DNA of 64,000 nt, from assembly GCF_014297595.2 (NCBI RefSeq), contig NZ_CP060414.2, positions 1,798,001 to 1,862,000 on the forward strand, written 5' to 3'. The notes below the pieces were generated by a model. The model saw only the letters and a list, made by a program, of their open reading frames with translations, had not been told where the DNA came from and searched no databases. This stretch comes from Neisseria musculi (lineage in GTDB: Bacteria > Pseudomonadota > Gammaproteobacteria > Burkholderiales > Neisseriaceae). Shown piece by piece: positions 35,613 to 44,799 of this stretch; within the stretch, counting starts at the first letter, position 1; every line of letters starts with the position of its first letter. The position numbers and the translations under genes are program-made.

Positions 35613-35879
35613 ATGGAAAAGATTATGACGAGCAGGAAGTTTAACCACTACACCACCCGCGCCATGCGGGAAGCCGACAGCGCGCCCTTAGTGATAACCA
35701 ACAGGGGCAAGCCCGCGCATGTGTTATTGAGTTATGACGATTATCGGCAACTGGCAGGCAGGCCGAAAAGCGCGCTTGATGTACTGATGCAAATAGACAG
35801 CTCTGATGCTGCCGATATAGAGCTTGAGATACCGCCACGCAGCCAAGCGCAGCGGCGTAATGCCGATTTAGGGGAATAA
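35613..35879 (+). CDS. Phd/YefM-type antitoxin
   Basis: 88 residues from ATG 35613, after AGGAG. The N-terminal DNA-binding fold has MTSRKFNHYTTRAMREADSA and PLVITNRGKPAHVLLSYDDY; the C-terminal tail is the toxin-binding part. The PIN toxin gene starts 2 bp after its stop. Confidence 0.9.
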   Translation: MEKIMTSRKFNHYTTRAMREADSAPLVITNRGKPAHVLLSYDDYRQLAGRPKSALDVLMQIDSSDAADIELEIPPRSQAQRRNADLGE

Positions 35880-35881
35880 CT

Positions 35882-36301
35882 GTGTATTTGCTGGATACCA
35901 ACATAATCAGCGAGATGCGGAAAATCAAACGCGGCACGGCAGACAAAGGGCTTACCTCTTGGCTTGCCACCGCCGACAGCGGCGTTTTCTACACCAGCCC
36001 TATTGTTGTGATGGAGCTTGAGCGGGGCATTTTGCTGATGGAGCGCAAAAACCAAACACAAGGAGCGGCATTGCGGGCATGGTATGGCGCAGTAATGGCC
36101 GAAATGTTCGCAGGCCGCATCTTGCCCATAGACCGCAACACCGCCGCTATTTGCGCCAAACTTCACACCCCCAACCCAGCCCCTGAAAACGATGCACGGA
36201 TAGCGGCAACAGCCATACAGCACCGCCTTACATTGGTAACACGCAACACGGCGGATTTTAGAAACACTAAGACCGAACTGTTTAACCCATTTGCAGTTTA
36301 A
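35882..36301 (+). CDS. PIN-domain toxin (VapC/FitB-like ribonuclease)
   Basis: 139 residues from GTG 35882. Acidic PIN residues are in place: YLLDTNIISEMRK at the start, a central VVMELERGI (Glu), and ENDARIAATAIQHRLTLVTRNTADF near the end (Asp pair). It likely cuts RNA when the Phd-type antitoxin is lost. An uptake sequence follows its stop codon. Confidence 0.9.
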   Translation: MYLLDTNIISEMRKIKRGTADKGLTSWLATADSGVFYTSPIVVMELERGILLMERKNQTQGAALRAWYGAVMAEMFAGRILPIDRNTAAICAKLHTPNPAPENDARIAATAIQHRLTLVTRNTADFRNTKTELFNPFAV

Positions 36302-36342
36302 GGCCGTCTGAAAGTATTTTTTGAGTTATCGGGAGTGAAAAA

Positions 36343-37212
36343 ATGAATCAATGGGGAAGTTACGGTTATCTTTTGGAATATGCTGAGAGCGGGCATAGTT
36401 TCAGCATCTATGACGTAGCGGAAGATATTGAAAAGACAAGAGCAGGATAAGAAGATTGTTTACATATACCCTCCACAAAAAAGAAAGAAAAAACAATATC
36501 AGAGCAGCAGGTATCTGAAATAGAGCGAAATTTAAAAGAATCCAGAGAGATGCACAAAAAGGCCAAACGACTGAGAGATGAAGCGCAAAAAGAGAAAGAC
36601 AAAGCAGAAAGGCTTAAAAGGGAGCATAAAAAGACACTTGAACAACACATAAAAAGAGCATCTAAGCAGGTTCAAATAGTAGAGAACGATAACAAGCAGC
36701 TTAGAGAAAGCCTTGCAAACAGCAAATTGGAATTAGCACGGGCCAAAAATGAATTAAAAATATACGAAAGCATGAAACACCACACGCCAAGCGGTGATGT
36801 TGTTATTTTAGAAAATGAGATTATCGCAAAGCTGAAGGCCGAGAATGCAAAGCCCAAGAAAACATACAAGCCGCCGATGGTAGAAATCGAAAGAAAAGGT
36901 AGAGAAATAGCGCGGCGCGACTTACAGAGAGCCGCGCTGGAAGCAGCAAAAGAAAAACAATTGATAAAAGAATCCAACAGAAAAGCCGCGCTTGCCCGAC
37001 ACGCAAAAACAAACAAACTAAAAGCACAGGCGATACGGGAGTACAAAGACAGCGGGTTAAGCAAAAATCAGTTTGCCAAACAAGCCGCGTCAAGATTTTA
37101 TGTATCTGAATCAACGATGCGGAAAAACTGGCTGCAAGGCGTTTTAGCCATTGAGCGATACGCGAAAAACCCATACCCTATGCGCGTAAAAGCCTACTCT
37201 ATGCGCGCATAG
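36343..37212 (+). pseudogene. Coiled-coil phage protein split by an in-frame TAA
   Basis: A start at ATG 36343 with GGGAG upstream gives MNQWGSYGYLLEYAESGHSF and on, but TAA occurs at 36448-36450. The same frame then stays open for 253 codons (EDCLHIPSTKKKEKTISEQQ and on). The rest is a Lys/Glu-rich coiled coil with a basic C-terminus, KDSGLSKNQFAKQAASRF, that resembles a resolvase-like helix-turn-helix. A shorter product of 220 residues could start at ATG 36550. Function unknown. Confidence 0.6.
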
Positions 37213-37401
37213 GGTATTATTTTGTCTAAAAAAAAGGCCGATAACAAACAGAACGGCCACGACAGAGCTGGCAATCGGATAAAAGGCAAATCCGACAGCA
37301 AACAGCACCAGTATGAACAGAACGGCGAAAGCCAGTCCCAGCATACCGAAAATATTATCGGCAAATGCGGATAATTCGTTCAACAGTTTGGATGCGGACA
37401 T
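37144..37401 (-). CDS. Possible small membrane protein
   Basis: 85 residues with hydrophobic residues across about 17-58 (MLGLAFAVLFILVLFAVGFA, and a second stretch), then a basic tail. It is on the strand opposite to the phage genes, and its end overlaps the preceding gene. No strong ribosome site is seen. A membrane role is only a guess. Confidence 0.35.
   Translation of the reverse strand: MSASKLLNELSAFADNIFGMLGLAFAVLFILVLFAVGFAFYPIASSVVAVLFVIGLFFRQNNTLCAHRVGFYAHRVWVFRVSLNG
37173..37217. terminator. 14-bp perfect inverted repeat at the coiled-coil gene end
   Basis: ATACCCTATGCGCG (37173-37186) and CGCGCATAGGGTAT (37204-37217) pair perfectly across 17 bases. The stop codon TAG of the preceding frame is in the right arm. 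T-rich sequence follows. Confidence 0.55.
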
Positions 37402-37444
37402 GATTGACTCAGCAGAAATATTTGGTTTGCAAGGACTTTAACCT

Positions 37445-39751
37445 ATGTCATCTAATTTGGCAATAGCGATTACCGTCGGTGCCAGCGTAGGCAGTGCGCT
37501 TGCCGGATTGCGCCGCCTGAATGCGGCCATAGTTACTGTCCGCAGCGATGCGCTGAGTACAGGCCAAAAGCTGAAAAGTCTGGGGTCGACAACCCTTATC
37601 GGCGTAACCGGTGCGGTAACGGGAATCAAAGCGGCGACCGGAGTGGTCATGGGGTTGGCTGAAGAAGCCGTTAAATTTGAATCCGCGATGGCGGATGTGA
37701 AAAAAGTCGTTGATTTTGAATCGCCGGAGGGGCTGAAAAACCTCCAAAAAGACATTTTGCAGATGACGCGCACCATTCCGATGGCAAAGGAAGAGCTGGC
37801 AAAAATCGCCGCATCGGGCGGCCAGCTGGGGGTAGCGGAAAAAGATTTGAAGTCATTTACCGCAACCATCGCCAAAATGGGCGTGGCTTTCGATATGCCT
37901 GCCGAACAGGCGGGTGATTCGATGGCCAAGCTGGCCAATGTTTACCAAATCCCGATTGAGCAAATCGGCAAACTGGGTGATGCCGTCAACCATTTGTCCA
38001 ACTCCAGCCCCGCCAAAGCCAGCAATATTGTCAATGCACTGGGGCGCGTCGGCGGCGTGGCCAAGCAGTTCGGGCTAACCGAGCTTCAGACGGCCTCTTT
38101 ATCCAATGCCTTTATCAGTTTGGGCAAAACGCCCGAAGTGGCGGGTACGGCCATCAACGGAATGCTGACCAAGCTGATGACGGCCGACAAGCAGGGTAAG
38201 AAGTTCCAAGCGGCGCTGGAAGGCATGGGCACGGATGCCAAAGCCCTGAAAAAAGCGATTGCCGAAAACGGCGAGCAGGCTTTGGTGGACTTTTTGAAGC
38301 AGATTGAAAAACTGCCGAAAGAAAGCCAAATGGGCGCGCTGGTGGATTTGTTCGGCTTGGAATACGCCGACGATGTGGCGGTGTTGGCCGGCAGTGTGGA
38401 AACCTATGAGAAATCCATCAAAGCGCTGCAAAAAGCCGGCAAAGACGGTATGCCTGAATTTACGGGCAGCATGGAGAAAGAATTTGCTGCACGTTCGGCC
38501 ACTACTGAAAACGGCCTAACGCTGATGAAAAACGGCTTTGCAGAGCTGAAAACGGTAGTCGGAGACCGACTGCTACCCGTGATTAACAAGGTTTCCGCAT
38601 TTATAGGAAATCTTACCCACAATTTGACCGATTTTGCTACCAAGAATCCGGAAGTCGTCGATGGCTTGTTGTTGTTCGGTGGCGTGATTGCCGGGTTGAT
38701 TATCGGTTTTTCTGCATTTACTGCCGTGATTGGCGGGTTCTCAATGGGTTGGGTGGTTGCGGCCAGGGCCGTTTCTCCTATCATTTCCGTATTGGGGGCG
38801 GTTCTCAAAGCCATGTCGTTTTTTGGGCGCGGCATTATGCAGGTTATCCGTTTCCTGCCCATGCTCGGTTCGGCATTTTTGAAATTGGGTGCCTTCTTAA
38901 TGGCTAATCCGATTTTCCTTGCCCTTGGTCTGTTGGCCGCAGCCGCTTACCTGCTCTACCGCAATTGGGACAGCGTGGTCGGCGGGGCGAAAGCCCTGTG
39001 GCAGGGTTTGGGCAGCTTCTTCAGCGGTTTGTGGGCATCGGTTTCCGCCGCCTTTCAGACGGCCTGGAGCGGCATGACCGCCCGGTTCGGCACGGTTTGG
39101 GAGGGCATCAAAGCCTTTGCCCAAGCAGGCATTGCCGCGCTCTTAAACCTGATTCTGACCTTCTCCCCCGTTACCGCCTTTATCACCGCCTTCCAAGCGG
39201 TTTGGGCTTGGCTGTCGGGCTTGGGCGCAGCTTTCATGCGCTACGGCAGCATGATGATTGACGGCTTAGTCAACGGCATCAAGGCGGGCATCGGCCGTGC
39301 GGTGGAGGCGGTGCAAGGGGTGGTGTCGGCGGTTAAGTCGGCGTTTACCTCAGACCGCAAGGGCATGGCCATCCACTCGCCCAGCCGGGTGTTTGCGGGC
39401 TACGGCGGCTTTATGACCGAGGGTTTGGCCATAGGCATCAACCGCGGTGCGGCGCGCCCGCTGGCAGCTGTCGGCAATGCGGCAGGCCGTCTGAAAGACG
39501 GATTTACCCGCTGCGCGGGCAGTCTGCGCGCGGATTTGGCGGCGCGGATTTCGGGCGGCAGTGCGGAATTTGCCGCCGCCCGCGCGGCGCAGCCGCAAGC
39601 CGCAGGCGGCATCACGGTGAATTTCAACCCGACCATCCACGCGCCGGGCGGCAACCCCGCCCAAATTCAGACGGCCTTGCAGATGGGTTTGCGCGAATTT
39701 GAAACAATGTTCAAACGCATGATGGCCGACCGGGAACGGAGGGCTTACTGA
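37445..39751 (+). CDS. Phage tail tape measure protein
   Basis: 768 residues. The N-terminal TP901-type core includes FESAMADVKKVVDFESPEGL, SNAFISLGKTPEVAGTAING, and VDLFGLEYADDVAVLAGSVE. Several hydrophobic helices lie at about 400-520, and a C-terminal region has KGMAIHSPSRVFAGYGGFM, typical of tape measures. It sets tail length. An uptake sequence occurs in the coding region (about 38090), as well as near 39055, 39485 and 39668. Confidence 0.92.
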   Translation: MSSNLAIAITVGASVGSALAGLRRLNAAIVTVRSDALSTGQKLKSLGSTTLIGVTGAVTGIKAATGVVMGLAEEAVKFESAMADVKKVVDFESPEGLKNLQKDILQMTRTIPMAKEELAKIAASGGQLGVAEKDLKSFTATIAKMGVAFDMPAEQAGDSMAKLANVYQIPIEQIGKLGDAVNHLSNSSPAKASNIVNALGRVGGVAKQFGLTELQTASLSNAFISLGKTPEVAGTAINGMLTKLMTADKQGKKFQAALEGMGTDAKALKKAIAENGEQALVDFLKQIEKLPKESQMGALVDLFGLEYADDVAVLAGSVETYEKSIKALQKAGKDGMPEFTGSMEKEFAARSATTENGLTLMKNGFAELKTVVGDRLLPVINKVSAFIGNLTHNLTDFATKNPEVVDGLLLFGGVIAGLIIGFSAFTAVIGGFSMGWVVAARAVSPIISVLGAVLKAMSFFGRGIMQVIRFLPMLGSAFLKLGAFLMANPIFLALGLLAAAAYLLYRNWDSVVGGAKALWQGLGSFFSGLWASVSAAFQTAWSGMTARFGTVWEGIKAFAQAGIAALLNLILTFSPVTAFITAFQAVWAWLSGLGAAFMRYGSMMIDGLVNGIKAGIGRAVEAVQGVVSAVKSAFTSDRKGMAIHSPSRVFAGYGGFMTEGLAIGINRGAARPLAAVGNAAGRLKDGFTRCAGSLRADLAARISGGSAEFAAARAAQPQAAGGITVNFNPTIHAPGGNPAQIQTALQMGLREFETMFKRMMADRERRAY

Positions 39752-39788
39752 TGCCGTTTGAACGGGACACGATTTAGGAGGGCGTCAA

Positions 39789-40676
39789 ATGTATGCCATG
39801 TTGGGCGGGGTGCGCTTCGAGCTGCTCAACAGCTTCACCTCGCTGGAAACCGAACACGCGGCATGGTTTGCCCGGCACGATGTTTTGCAGGGCAAACCGC
39901 GCCTGCAGGCAACGGGCAACGGCCTGGCCGCCATGCGCTTTACGCTGAAGCTGCATTGGCGGCTGGGCAATCCCGACACGGCCTATCACGGCCTGCTGGC
40001 CGCCCAAGAAAGCCAGCAGGCACAGGCATTGGTGTACGGCAGCGGCCGCTTTGCCGGCTGGTGGGTGATCGAGCGGCTGGTCGCGCGCACGCTGATACAG
40101 GATGCGCAAGGCCGCACAGCCGCGCGCGAAGTGGATGTGGAGCTGACCGAGTTTGCCGGCGACCCCAACAACCCGCTGCCCGCGCCTGCGGTGATGCAGG
40201 CGGGCAAAAGCCCGCTGCTGTCGCTTCTGCCCGAATCGGTACAGGCGCAGGCATCGGACATCATGCAGGCGGTGGAAACGGGCGTGAAGATTTACCGCGC
40301 GGCGGAAGGCGGCATTGCCGAACTGCTGACCGCGGCCAAAGAACTGAAACACGACCCCGCCGCGCTGCTGAACCTTGCGGGCGATGCCTTGGGCGCGGGC
40401 AGCGGCGTGTTGGCCAAACTGAACGGGCTGCCCGAAATCACCGCCGTGTCGGGTGATTTGTCGGCAGCGGGCCAAATGGCGGCACAACTGGGCCAGGCAG
40501 GCAGCCTGCTCGGCGACACGGCGGGCAGCCTGCGGCAGGGCGTGGCAAGCGGCACGATAGGCGGCTGGCTGGACGCGGCCGTATCGGGGACGGAATCGGC
40601 TGCCGATGCGGCGGCAAACGGCGCGGCCGCCGCAGAAACCTTGACGGCTTATCTTGCCTGCCGAAGGGATTTATGA
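39789..40676 (+). CDS. Phage tail protein U (P2 gpU family) with long C-terminal extension
   Basis: 295 residues; P2 gpU itself is about half that length. The N-terminal half (MYAMLGGVRFELLNSFTSLE, LKLHWRLGNPDTAYHGLLAA, LVYGSGRFAGWWVIERLVAR) is gpU-like. The remainder is an Ala/Gly-rich helical region that appears in many neisserial and Pasteurellaceae homologues. It overlaps gpX by 4 bp. Confidence 0.85.
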   Translation: MYAMLGGVRFELLNSFTSLETEHAAWFARHDVLQGKPRLQATGNGLAAMRFTLKLHWRLGNPDTAYHGLLAAQESQQAQALVYGSGRFAGWWVIERLVARTLIQDAQGRTAAREVDVELTEFAGDPNNPLPAPAVMQAGKSPLLSLLPESVQAQASDIMQAVETGVKIYRAAEGGIAELLTAAKELKHDPAALLNLAGDALGAGSGVLAKLNGLPEITAVSGDLSAAGQMAAQLGQAGSLLGDTAGSLRQGVASGTIGGWLDAAVSGTESAADAAANGAAAAETLTAYLACRRDL

Positions 40677-40891
40677 GCGCAGTTATCCGCTATACCACCC
40701 GCGCGGGCGACCGTTGGGATTTGATTGCCCACAAGCATTACGGCAATGCGTTACTGACCGACGGGCTGATGGCCGCCAACCCGCATCTGCCGCTGGCAGA
40801 GGCGTTTTCAGACGGCCTCACTGTGTTTGTGCCGGTGTTGGAGACCCAACCCAAAAACAATCAAGAGGATATGCCGCCGTGGATGCGCTGA
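40673..40891 (+). CDS. Phage tail protein X
   Basis: 72 residues with a LysM-like fold: VIRYTTRAGDRWDLIAHKHY, then LMAANPHLPLAEAFSDGLTV. It matches P2 gpX and lies between U and D as in P2. An uptake sequence is embedded (about 40807). Confidence 0.88.
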   Translation: MSAVIRYTTRAGDRWDLIAHKHYGNALLTDGLMAANPHLPLAEAFSDGLTVFVPVLETQPKNNQEDMPPWMR

Positions 40892-41988
40892 GTGCTTTTT
40901 TAAAGTTGAACGGCTTGGCGGGCGGCGGTAATACGCATCCGGTAACCAAGCCCGACTTTACGCTCAAATACGGGCAGAAAGACATCACCGGCGATGTGGA
41001 GCCTTATCTGCTGTCGCTGACCTATACCGATTATCTCGGCGGTCAGTCGGACGAGCTGGAAGTTACGTTTGAAGACACCGACGGCCGCTGGCTGCGCGGC
41101 TGGTATCCCGAACAGGGCGACGCGCTGAACCTGTCGCTGGGTGACCAATTCACGGGCTTGGTGGATTTGGGCAGCTTTGAGATTGCCGAAATCGAATACG
41201 CTCATCCGCCCAGCGTGGTGTCGCTGAAAGCCTTGGCTACGGGCATTACCAAAGCAAACCGCACCTTGCAGGCCAAAGCCTACGAAAAAACCACACTGGA
41301 CAAAATCGTGCGTATGGTGGCAGGCCGTCTGAAACTGAAGGTAACGGGCGAAGTGGAACACATCGACATCGAGCGCGTTACCCAGTATCAGGAGCGCGAC
41401 ATCGAATTTTTGGCGCGCTTGGCCAAGCAATACGGCCACACCTTCAAAATCGTCGGCGACACTTTGGTGTTTATGAGCAACGCCAAACTGGCCGAACGCG
41501 AACCCGTGGCCGAGCTTTTGCCTGCCGACATGATCCGCGTGCGGCTGCGCGATTTGATTAAAGGCGTGCCGGACAAGGCGGCGGTGTCGGGTTACGACCC
41601 CAAAACCAAAACCAAAACCAACCGCACCACCACCCGCCAAGCCGAACCGCGCCGCAAAAAAGCCAAACACACCACCTCGGGCGACACGCTCAAAATCATT
41701 GCCAACAAGGGCGAGAGCCAGGCGCAGGTGAACGCCCGCGCCGATGCCGCATTGGCGGCGGCGCAGGAAGAGCAGTGCGCGGGCAGCGTAACCGTGTTCG
41801 GCCATGCCAAGCTGGTGGCCGGGCAGGTGGTGGTGCTGCAAAACCACGGCAAATTCAGCGGCCGTTATCTGGTCAGGCAGGCGCGCCACAGTTATGAACG
41901 CACGGGCGGTTACACCACCGAACTGGAAATCAAAATGCTGGAATATATCCCCGAAGAGAAAGAGGCCGATGATGCTGCCCGACCATGA
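40879..41988 (+). CDS. Phage late control protein D (tail hub)
   Basis: 369 residues from GTG 40879, a start that overlaps gpX by 13 bp. Sequence is typical of gpD: TKPDFTLKYGQKDITGDVEP, YTDYLGGQSDELEVTFEDTD, YGHTFKIVGDTLVFM. It forms the baseplate hub with the spike. The Lys/Thr-rich patch TKTKTNRTTTRQAEPRRKKA is a linker before the C-terminal domain. Confidence 0.9.
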   Translation: MDALSAFLKLNGLAGGGNTHPVTKPDFTLKYGQKDITGDVEPYLLSLTYTDYLGGQSDELEVTFEDTDGRWLRGWYPEQGDALNLSLGDQFTGLVDLGSFEIAEIEYAHPPSVVSLKALATGITKANRTLQAKAYEKTTLDKIVRMVAGRLKLKVTGEVEHIDIERVTQYQERDIEFLARLAKQYGHTFKIVGDTLVFMSNAKLAEREPVAELLPADMIRVRLRDLIKGVPDKAAVSGYDPKTKTKTNRTTTRQAEPRRKKAKHTTSGDTLKIIANKGESQAQVNARADAALAAAQEEQCAGSVTVFGHAKLVAGQVVVLQNHGKFSGRYLVRQARHSYERTGGYTTELEIKMLEYIPEEKEADDAARP

Positions 41989-42556
41989 CTTTACCGCCAC
42001 GCTGCAGTTCGGCATCGTGGCCGCCGTGGACGAAGCCGGCCACACCCTGCGCGTGCGCCTGCCCGCTTTGGAAAACCTCGAAACCGACTGGCTGCCGATG
42101 CTCACCCCCGCTGCGGGCGGCAACCGCTTTTACAGCCTGCCCGACGAGGGCGAACAGGTGGTGTGCCTGCTCGATGCCCGCGGCGAAAACGGCGTGGTGC
42201 TGGGGGCGACCTACAACGCCGCCGACAAACCGCCTGCGGCGGATAAAGACAAATGGATACGGCGCTTTAAAAATGGCACGGTGATTGAGCATGACCGAAA
42301 AACGGGTGATGTGTTGGTGAGAACCAAAGGTACCGTTACCATTGATGCGCCGAATACTGAGATTAAAGGCAATGCCACGGTACACGGCCTGTTGACTTAC
42401 CTAAGTGGTATGAGCGCGGGCAACGGCAAAGGTGGTTCGGCGGCAGTAATTACCGGTAATGTGGTGGTAACTGGTGATGTGGTTGCTAACGGCATTAGTC
42501 TGGCAAACCATACACACCCGGGTGATTCGGGCGGAACGACAGGTTCGCCCAATTGA
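41972..42556 (+). CDS. Phage baseplate assembly protein V (spike)
   Basis: 194 residues from the second of two adjacent ATGs (41972), which has GAGG at a better distance. LQFGIVAAVDEAGHTLRVRL and PDEGEQVVCLLDARGENGVV are gpV motifs. The C-terminal beta-helical repeat ends in SLANHTHPGDSGGTTG, the metal-binding tip of phage spikes. Overlaps gpD by 17 bp. Confidence 0.92.
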   Translation: MLPDHDFTATLQFGIVAAVDEAGHTLRVRLPALENLETDWLPMLTPAAGGNRFYSLPDEGEQVVCLLDARGENGVVLGATYNAADKPPAADKDKWIRRFKNGTVIEHDRKTGDVLVRTKGTVTIDAPNTEIKGNATVHGLLTYLSGMSAGNGKGGSAAVITGNVVVTGDVVANGISLANHTHPGDSGGTTGSPN

Positions 42557-42628
42557 TTTGGAAAATAAGGAATTTTTACAGGCTATTACTGTCTAATTTA
42601 TCCAATGTAACAAAAAGGAATGGTTGAC

Positions 42629-42889
42629 ATGAAAGTAGTAAAAGGAGCCTCTTGGGTTATGTTAGGATTGTTATTGGCCTCCCCGGTTTTTGCTAAAACT
42701 TTTACTTACACAGCTCAGTGCAATATTCAGGTTATTGACCCGAAAAAAGCCCCTAATCCACCTGCACGGGTTACTGGGACAGGAACGGGTAAAACAGCAG
42801 ATGCTGCTTGTACAGCTGCAAAAAAAGATGCAACCCAAAAAGCACCGGCTGGAACCTATGCCAGACACTGCCAATGTAAACCTGCTTAA
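42629..42889 (+). CDS. Small secreted cysteine-containing protein (phage cargo)
   Basis: 86 residues from ATG 42629, about 9 bp after AAAAAGGAA; an ATG at 42620 lies too close to the ribosome site. The signal peptide ends ASPVFA, giving a mature protein of about 65 residues with four Cys (including HCQCKPA at the end) and a Thr/Ala-rich middle. Base composition is more AT-rich than the tail genes. No family recognised. With the next gene it forms an insert between gpV and gpW. Confidence 0.7.
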   Translation: MKVVKGASWVMLGLLLASPVFAKTFTYTAQCNIQVIDPKKAPNPPARVTGTGTGKTADAACTAAKKDATQKAPAGTYARHCQCKPA

Positions 42890-42904
42890 ATTGGAGAATC
42901 AAGA

Positions 42905-43201
42905 ATGCTGCAATATTCAGAAGTAGTGAAAACTGTTGTTTTAAATCCGATTCCTCTACAAGATGATGAATTGAATTTCAAAATTGAAATTCTCAAAAAC
43001 ACTAATGATGAGTTTCGCGCACGCTTGTTTAGGCTGGAAACCTATCGGGTTAAGCCTTCTTTTGTCGAAGACATATTCGCAGATGAAGCACAATATGTAC
43101 TGGATTTGCATACTGTGCCGGAGCTTACTGTAACATCCAAACATTCAGTTGAAGATTGTTTGCAGTTCGCATTACGAGAATTAGAAAAGAAATTCAGTTA
43201 A
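42905..43201 (+). CDS. Cytoplasmic partner of the cargo pair, unknown function
   Basis: 98 residues starting 15 bp after the secreted gene, with GGAGAATCAAG upstream. Acidic, without signal peptide: ILKNTNDEFRARLFRLETYR, then ADEAQYVLDLHTVPEL. No family recognised. Codon use is AT-rich like its partner, unlike gpV and gpW. Position and composition suggest acquired cargo (a moron). Confidence 0.7.
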   Translation: MLQYSEVVKTVVLNPIPLQDDELNFKIEILKNTNDEFRARLFRLETYRVKPSFVEDIFADEAQYVLDLHTVPELTVTSKHSVEDCLQFALRELEKKFS

Positions 43202-43286
43202 CGGTTTTTTTAAAATGGTTTAAATGCGTTTTGAACGGCTTTCAATCAGAATCCCTATATCCATCAACGATGCAGGGATTTTTTGT

Positions 43287-43664
43287 ATGCACTACACCGC
43301 GCCCGTTTCCAAACACTGGCAGCCCGCCCCGGGCGGCAGCGGCCTCTCGCAGGGCGCGGACGACATCGATTTGTGCATCCGCAATATTTTGAGTACCCGC
43401 AAAGGTTCGGACGTAACCCGCCCCGAGTTCGGCAGCAATCTGTTTGACTATCTCGATGCCCCCGAAGACGTGTTTATCCCCAACGCCGTGCGCGAAGTGA
43501 TGCCGGCCGTCAATACATGGGGAAAACGCGCGGTGGTCGAAAAAACCGAATTTAGCGGCCATGCGCCACATATCACGATGACGGTGTTTTGTCGGGTGGC
43601 CGACGACGTGTCGGGCGAGATTTTTGAAACGTCGTTGCAATGGGAGCGGGCATCATGGATTTGA
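43287..43664 (+). CDS. Phage baseplate wedge protein W (gp25-like)
   Basis: 125 residues from ATG 43287. GADDIDLCIRNILSTRKGSD and VTRPEFGSNLFDYLDAP are gpW/gp25 signatures, followed by AVREVMPAVNTWGKRAVVEK. It forms the contractile-tail baseplate with J and I. It overlaps gpJ by 10 bp. Confidence 0.92.
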   Translation: MHYTAPVSKHWQPAPGGSGLSQGADDIDLCIRNILSTRKGSDVTRPEFGSNLFDYLDAPEDVFIPNAVREVMPAVNTWGKRAVVEKTEFSGHAPHITMTVFCRVADDVSGEIFETSLQWERASWI

Positions 43665-44797
43665 GCACACTGAAACGCGAAGACGTGAAAGCGGTGGAAG
43701 ACGGTTTGGCCCAAGTGCTGGCCGAAACCATCGCCGACTACGAGGCGCGCAGCGGCAAGACCCTGCAGCCCGCGCATATCGAGCGGCTGATTATCAACAC
43801 CTACGCCTACCGCGAGCATTTGGCCAGAAAGGCGTTTAACGAAGCCTACCGCCAGCAGCACCCGCGCTTTGCCACGGGGCTGATGCTGGATTTGTGCGGC
43901 GACGATGTGAACACGCCGCGCCTCGAAGCCTCGGCGGCACGCTGCACCATCCGTTTTACCGCCGCTTTGAGCGGCACTCAGACAGTTCACATCCCCATCG
44001 GCACGCAAGTGGCGGCGGGCGAGGCGGTGTTTGCCACCGTTGAGGCGGCCACTTTGTCGGCTGCCGTCCGCCAAGCTGATTTACAGGCCGTCTGCACGCA
44101 GAGCGGCGCAATCGGCAACGGCTGGTCGGCCGGCCAAATCAGCAACCTTCTGACCGCGTTTTCAGACGGCCTTGAAGTGAAGGCAGCCAACCTTACCGTG
44201 CCCGCAGGCGGCGCGGACGTGGAGTCGGACGAAGCCTACCGCAAACGCATCCTGCTTGCCCCCGAAAGTTTCAGTGTGGCCGGCCCCGTGGGCGCATACG
44301 AATATTTCGCCCGCAGGGTGAACCCCGCCATCTGCGATGTGTATGTGGACAACAAAAAAACCGCCTCGGGCGAACCGATAGGCGGGCAGGTGCAGGTTAC
44401 CGTGCTGATCAAAAACGGCCTGCCCTCGGAAGAGCTGATGCGCGAAGTGGCTCACTCCCTGTCGCACGAGCGCGTGCGGCCCTTGTGCGACACCGTTACC
44501 GTGGCCGCGCCCGCAGCGGTGGATTACGCGCTCGATGCCGAGCTGGTTTTGTTCACCGGCACCAATCCCGCCGAAGCCGTGGCCGCCGCCGAAGCGGCAT
44601 GGGCGGCCTATGAAGCGGGGCGGCGCGAACAGCTCGGCCGCGACATTGTGCCGCTGGATATTCAGACGGCCTTGAAAGTGGCGGGCGTGTACAACGTGGT
44701 GCTGCACAGGCTGCCGCTGACTGTGGTTAAGCCCGATCAATGGGCGCGCTGCACATCGGTGCGCATCCGCGCTGCATCGCAGCAGACGGAGGGCTGA
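43655..44797 (+). CDS. Phage baseplate protein J
   Basis: 380 residues from ATG 43655, with GGAGCGGG upstream at good spacing. LARKAFNEAYRQQHPRFATG, LMLDLCGDDVNTPRLEASAA, DEAYRKRILLAPESFSVAGP and VYVDNKKTASGEPIGGQVQV are gpJ motifs. The product is a baseplate wedge subunit. It ends 2 bp before gpI. Confidence 0.92.
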   Translation: MDLSTLKREDVKAVEDGLAQVLAETIADYEARSGKTLQPAHIERLIINTYAYREHLARKAFNEAYRQQHPRFATGLMLDLCGDDVNTPRLEASAARCTIRFTAALSGTQTVHIPIGTQVAAGEAVFATVEAATLSAAVRQADLQAVCTQSGAIGNGWSAGQISNLLTAFSDGLEVKAANLTVPAGGADVESDEAYRKRILLAPESFSVAGPVGAYEYFARRVNPAICDVYVDNKKTASGEPIGGQVQVTVLIKNGLPSEELMREVAHSLSHERVRPLCDTVTVAAPAAVDYALDAELVLFTGTNPAEAVAAAEAAWAAYEAGRREQLGRDIVPLDIQTALKVAGVYNVVLHRLPLTVVKPDQWARCTSVRIRAASQQTEG

Positions 44798-44799
44798 GC

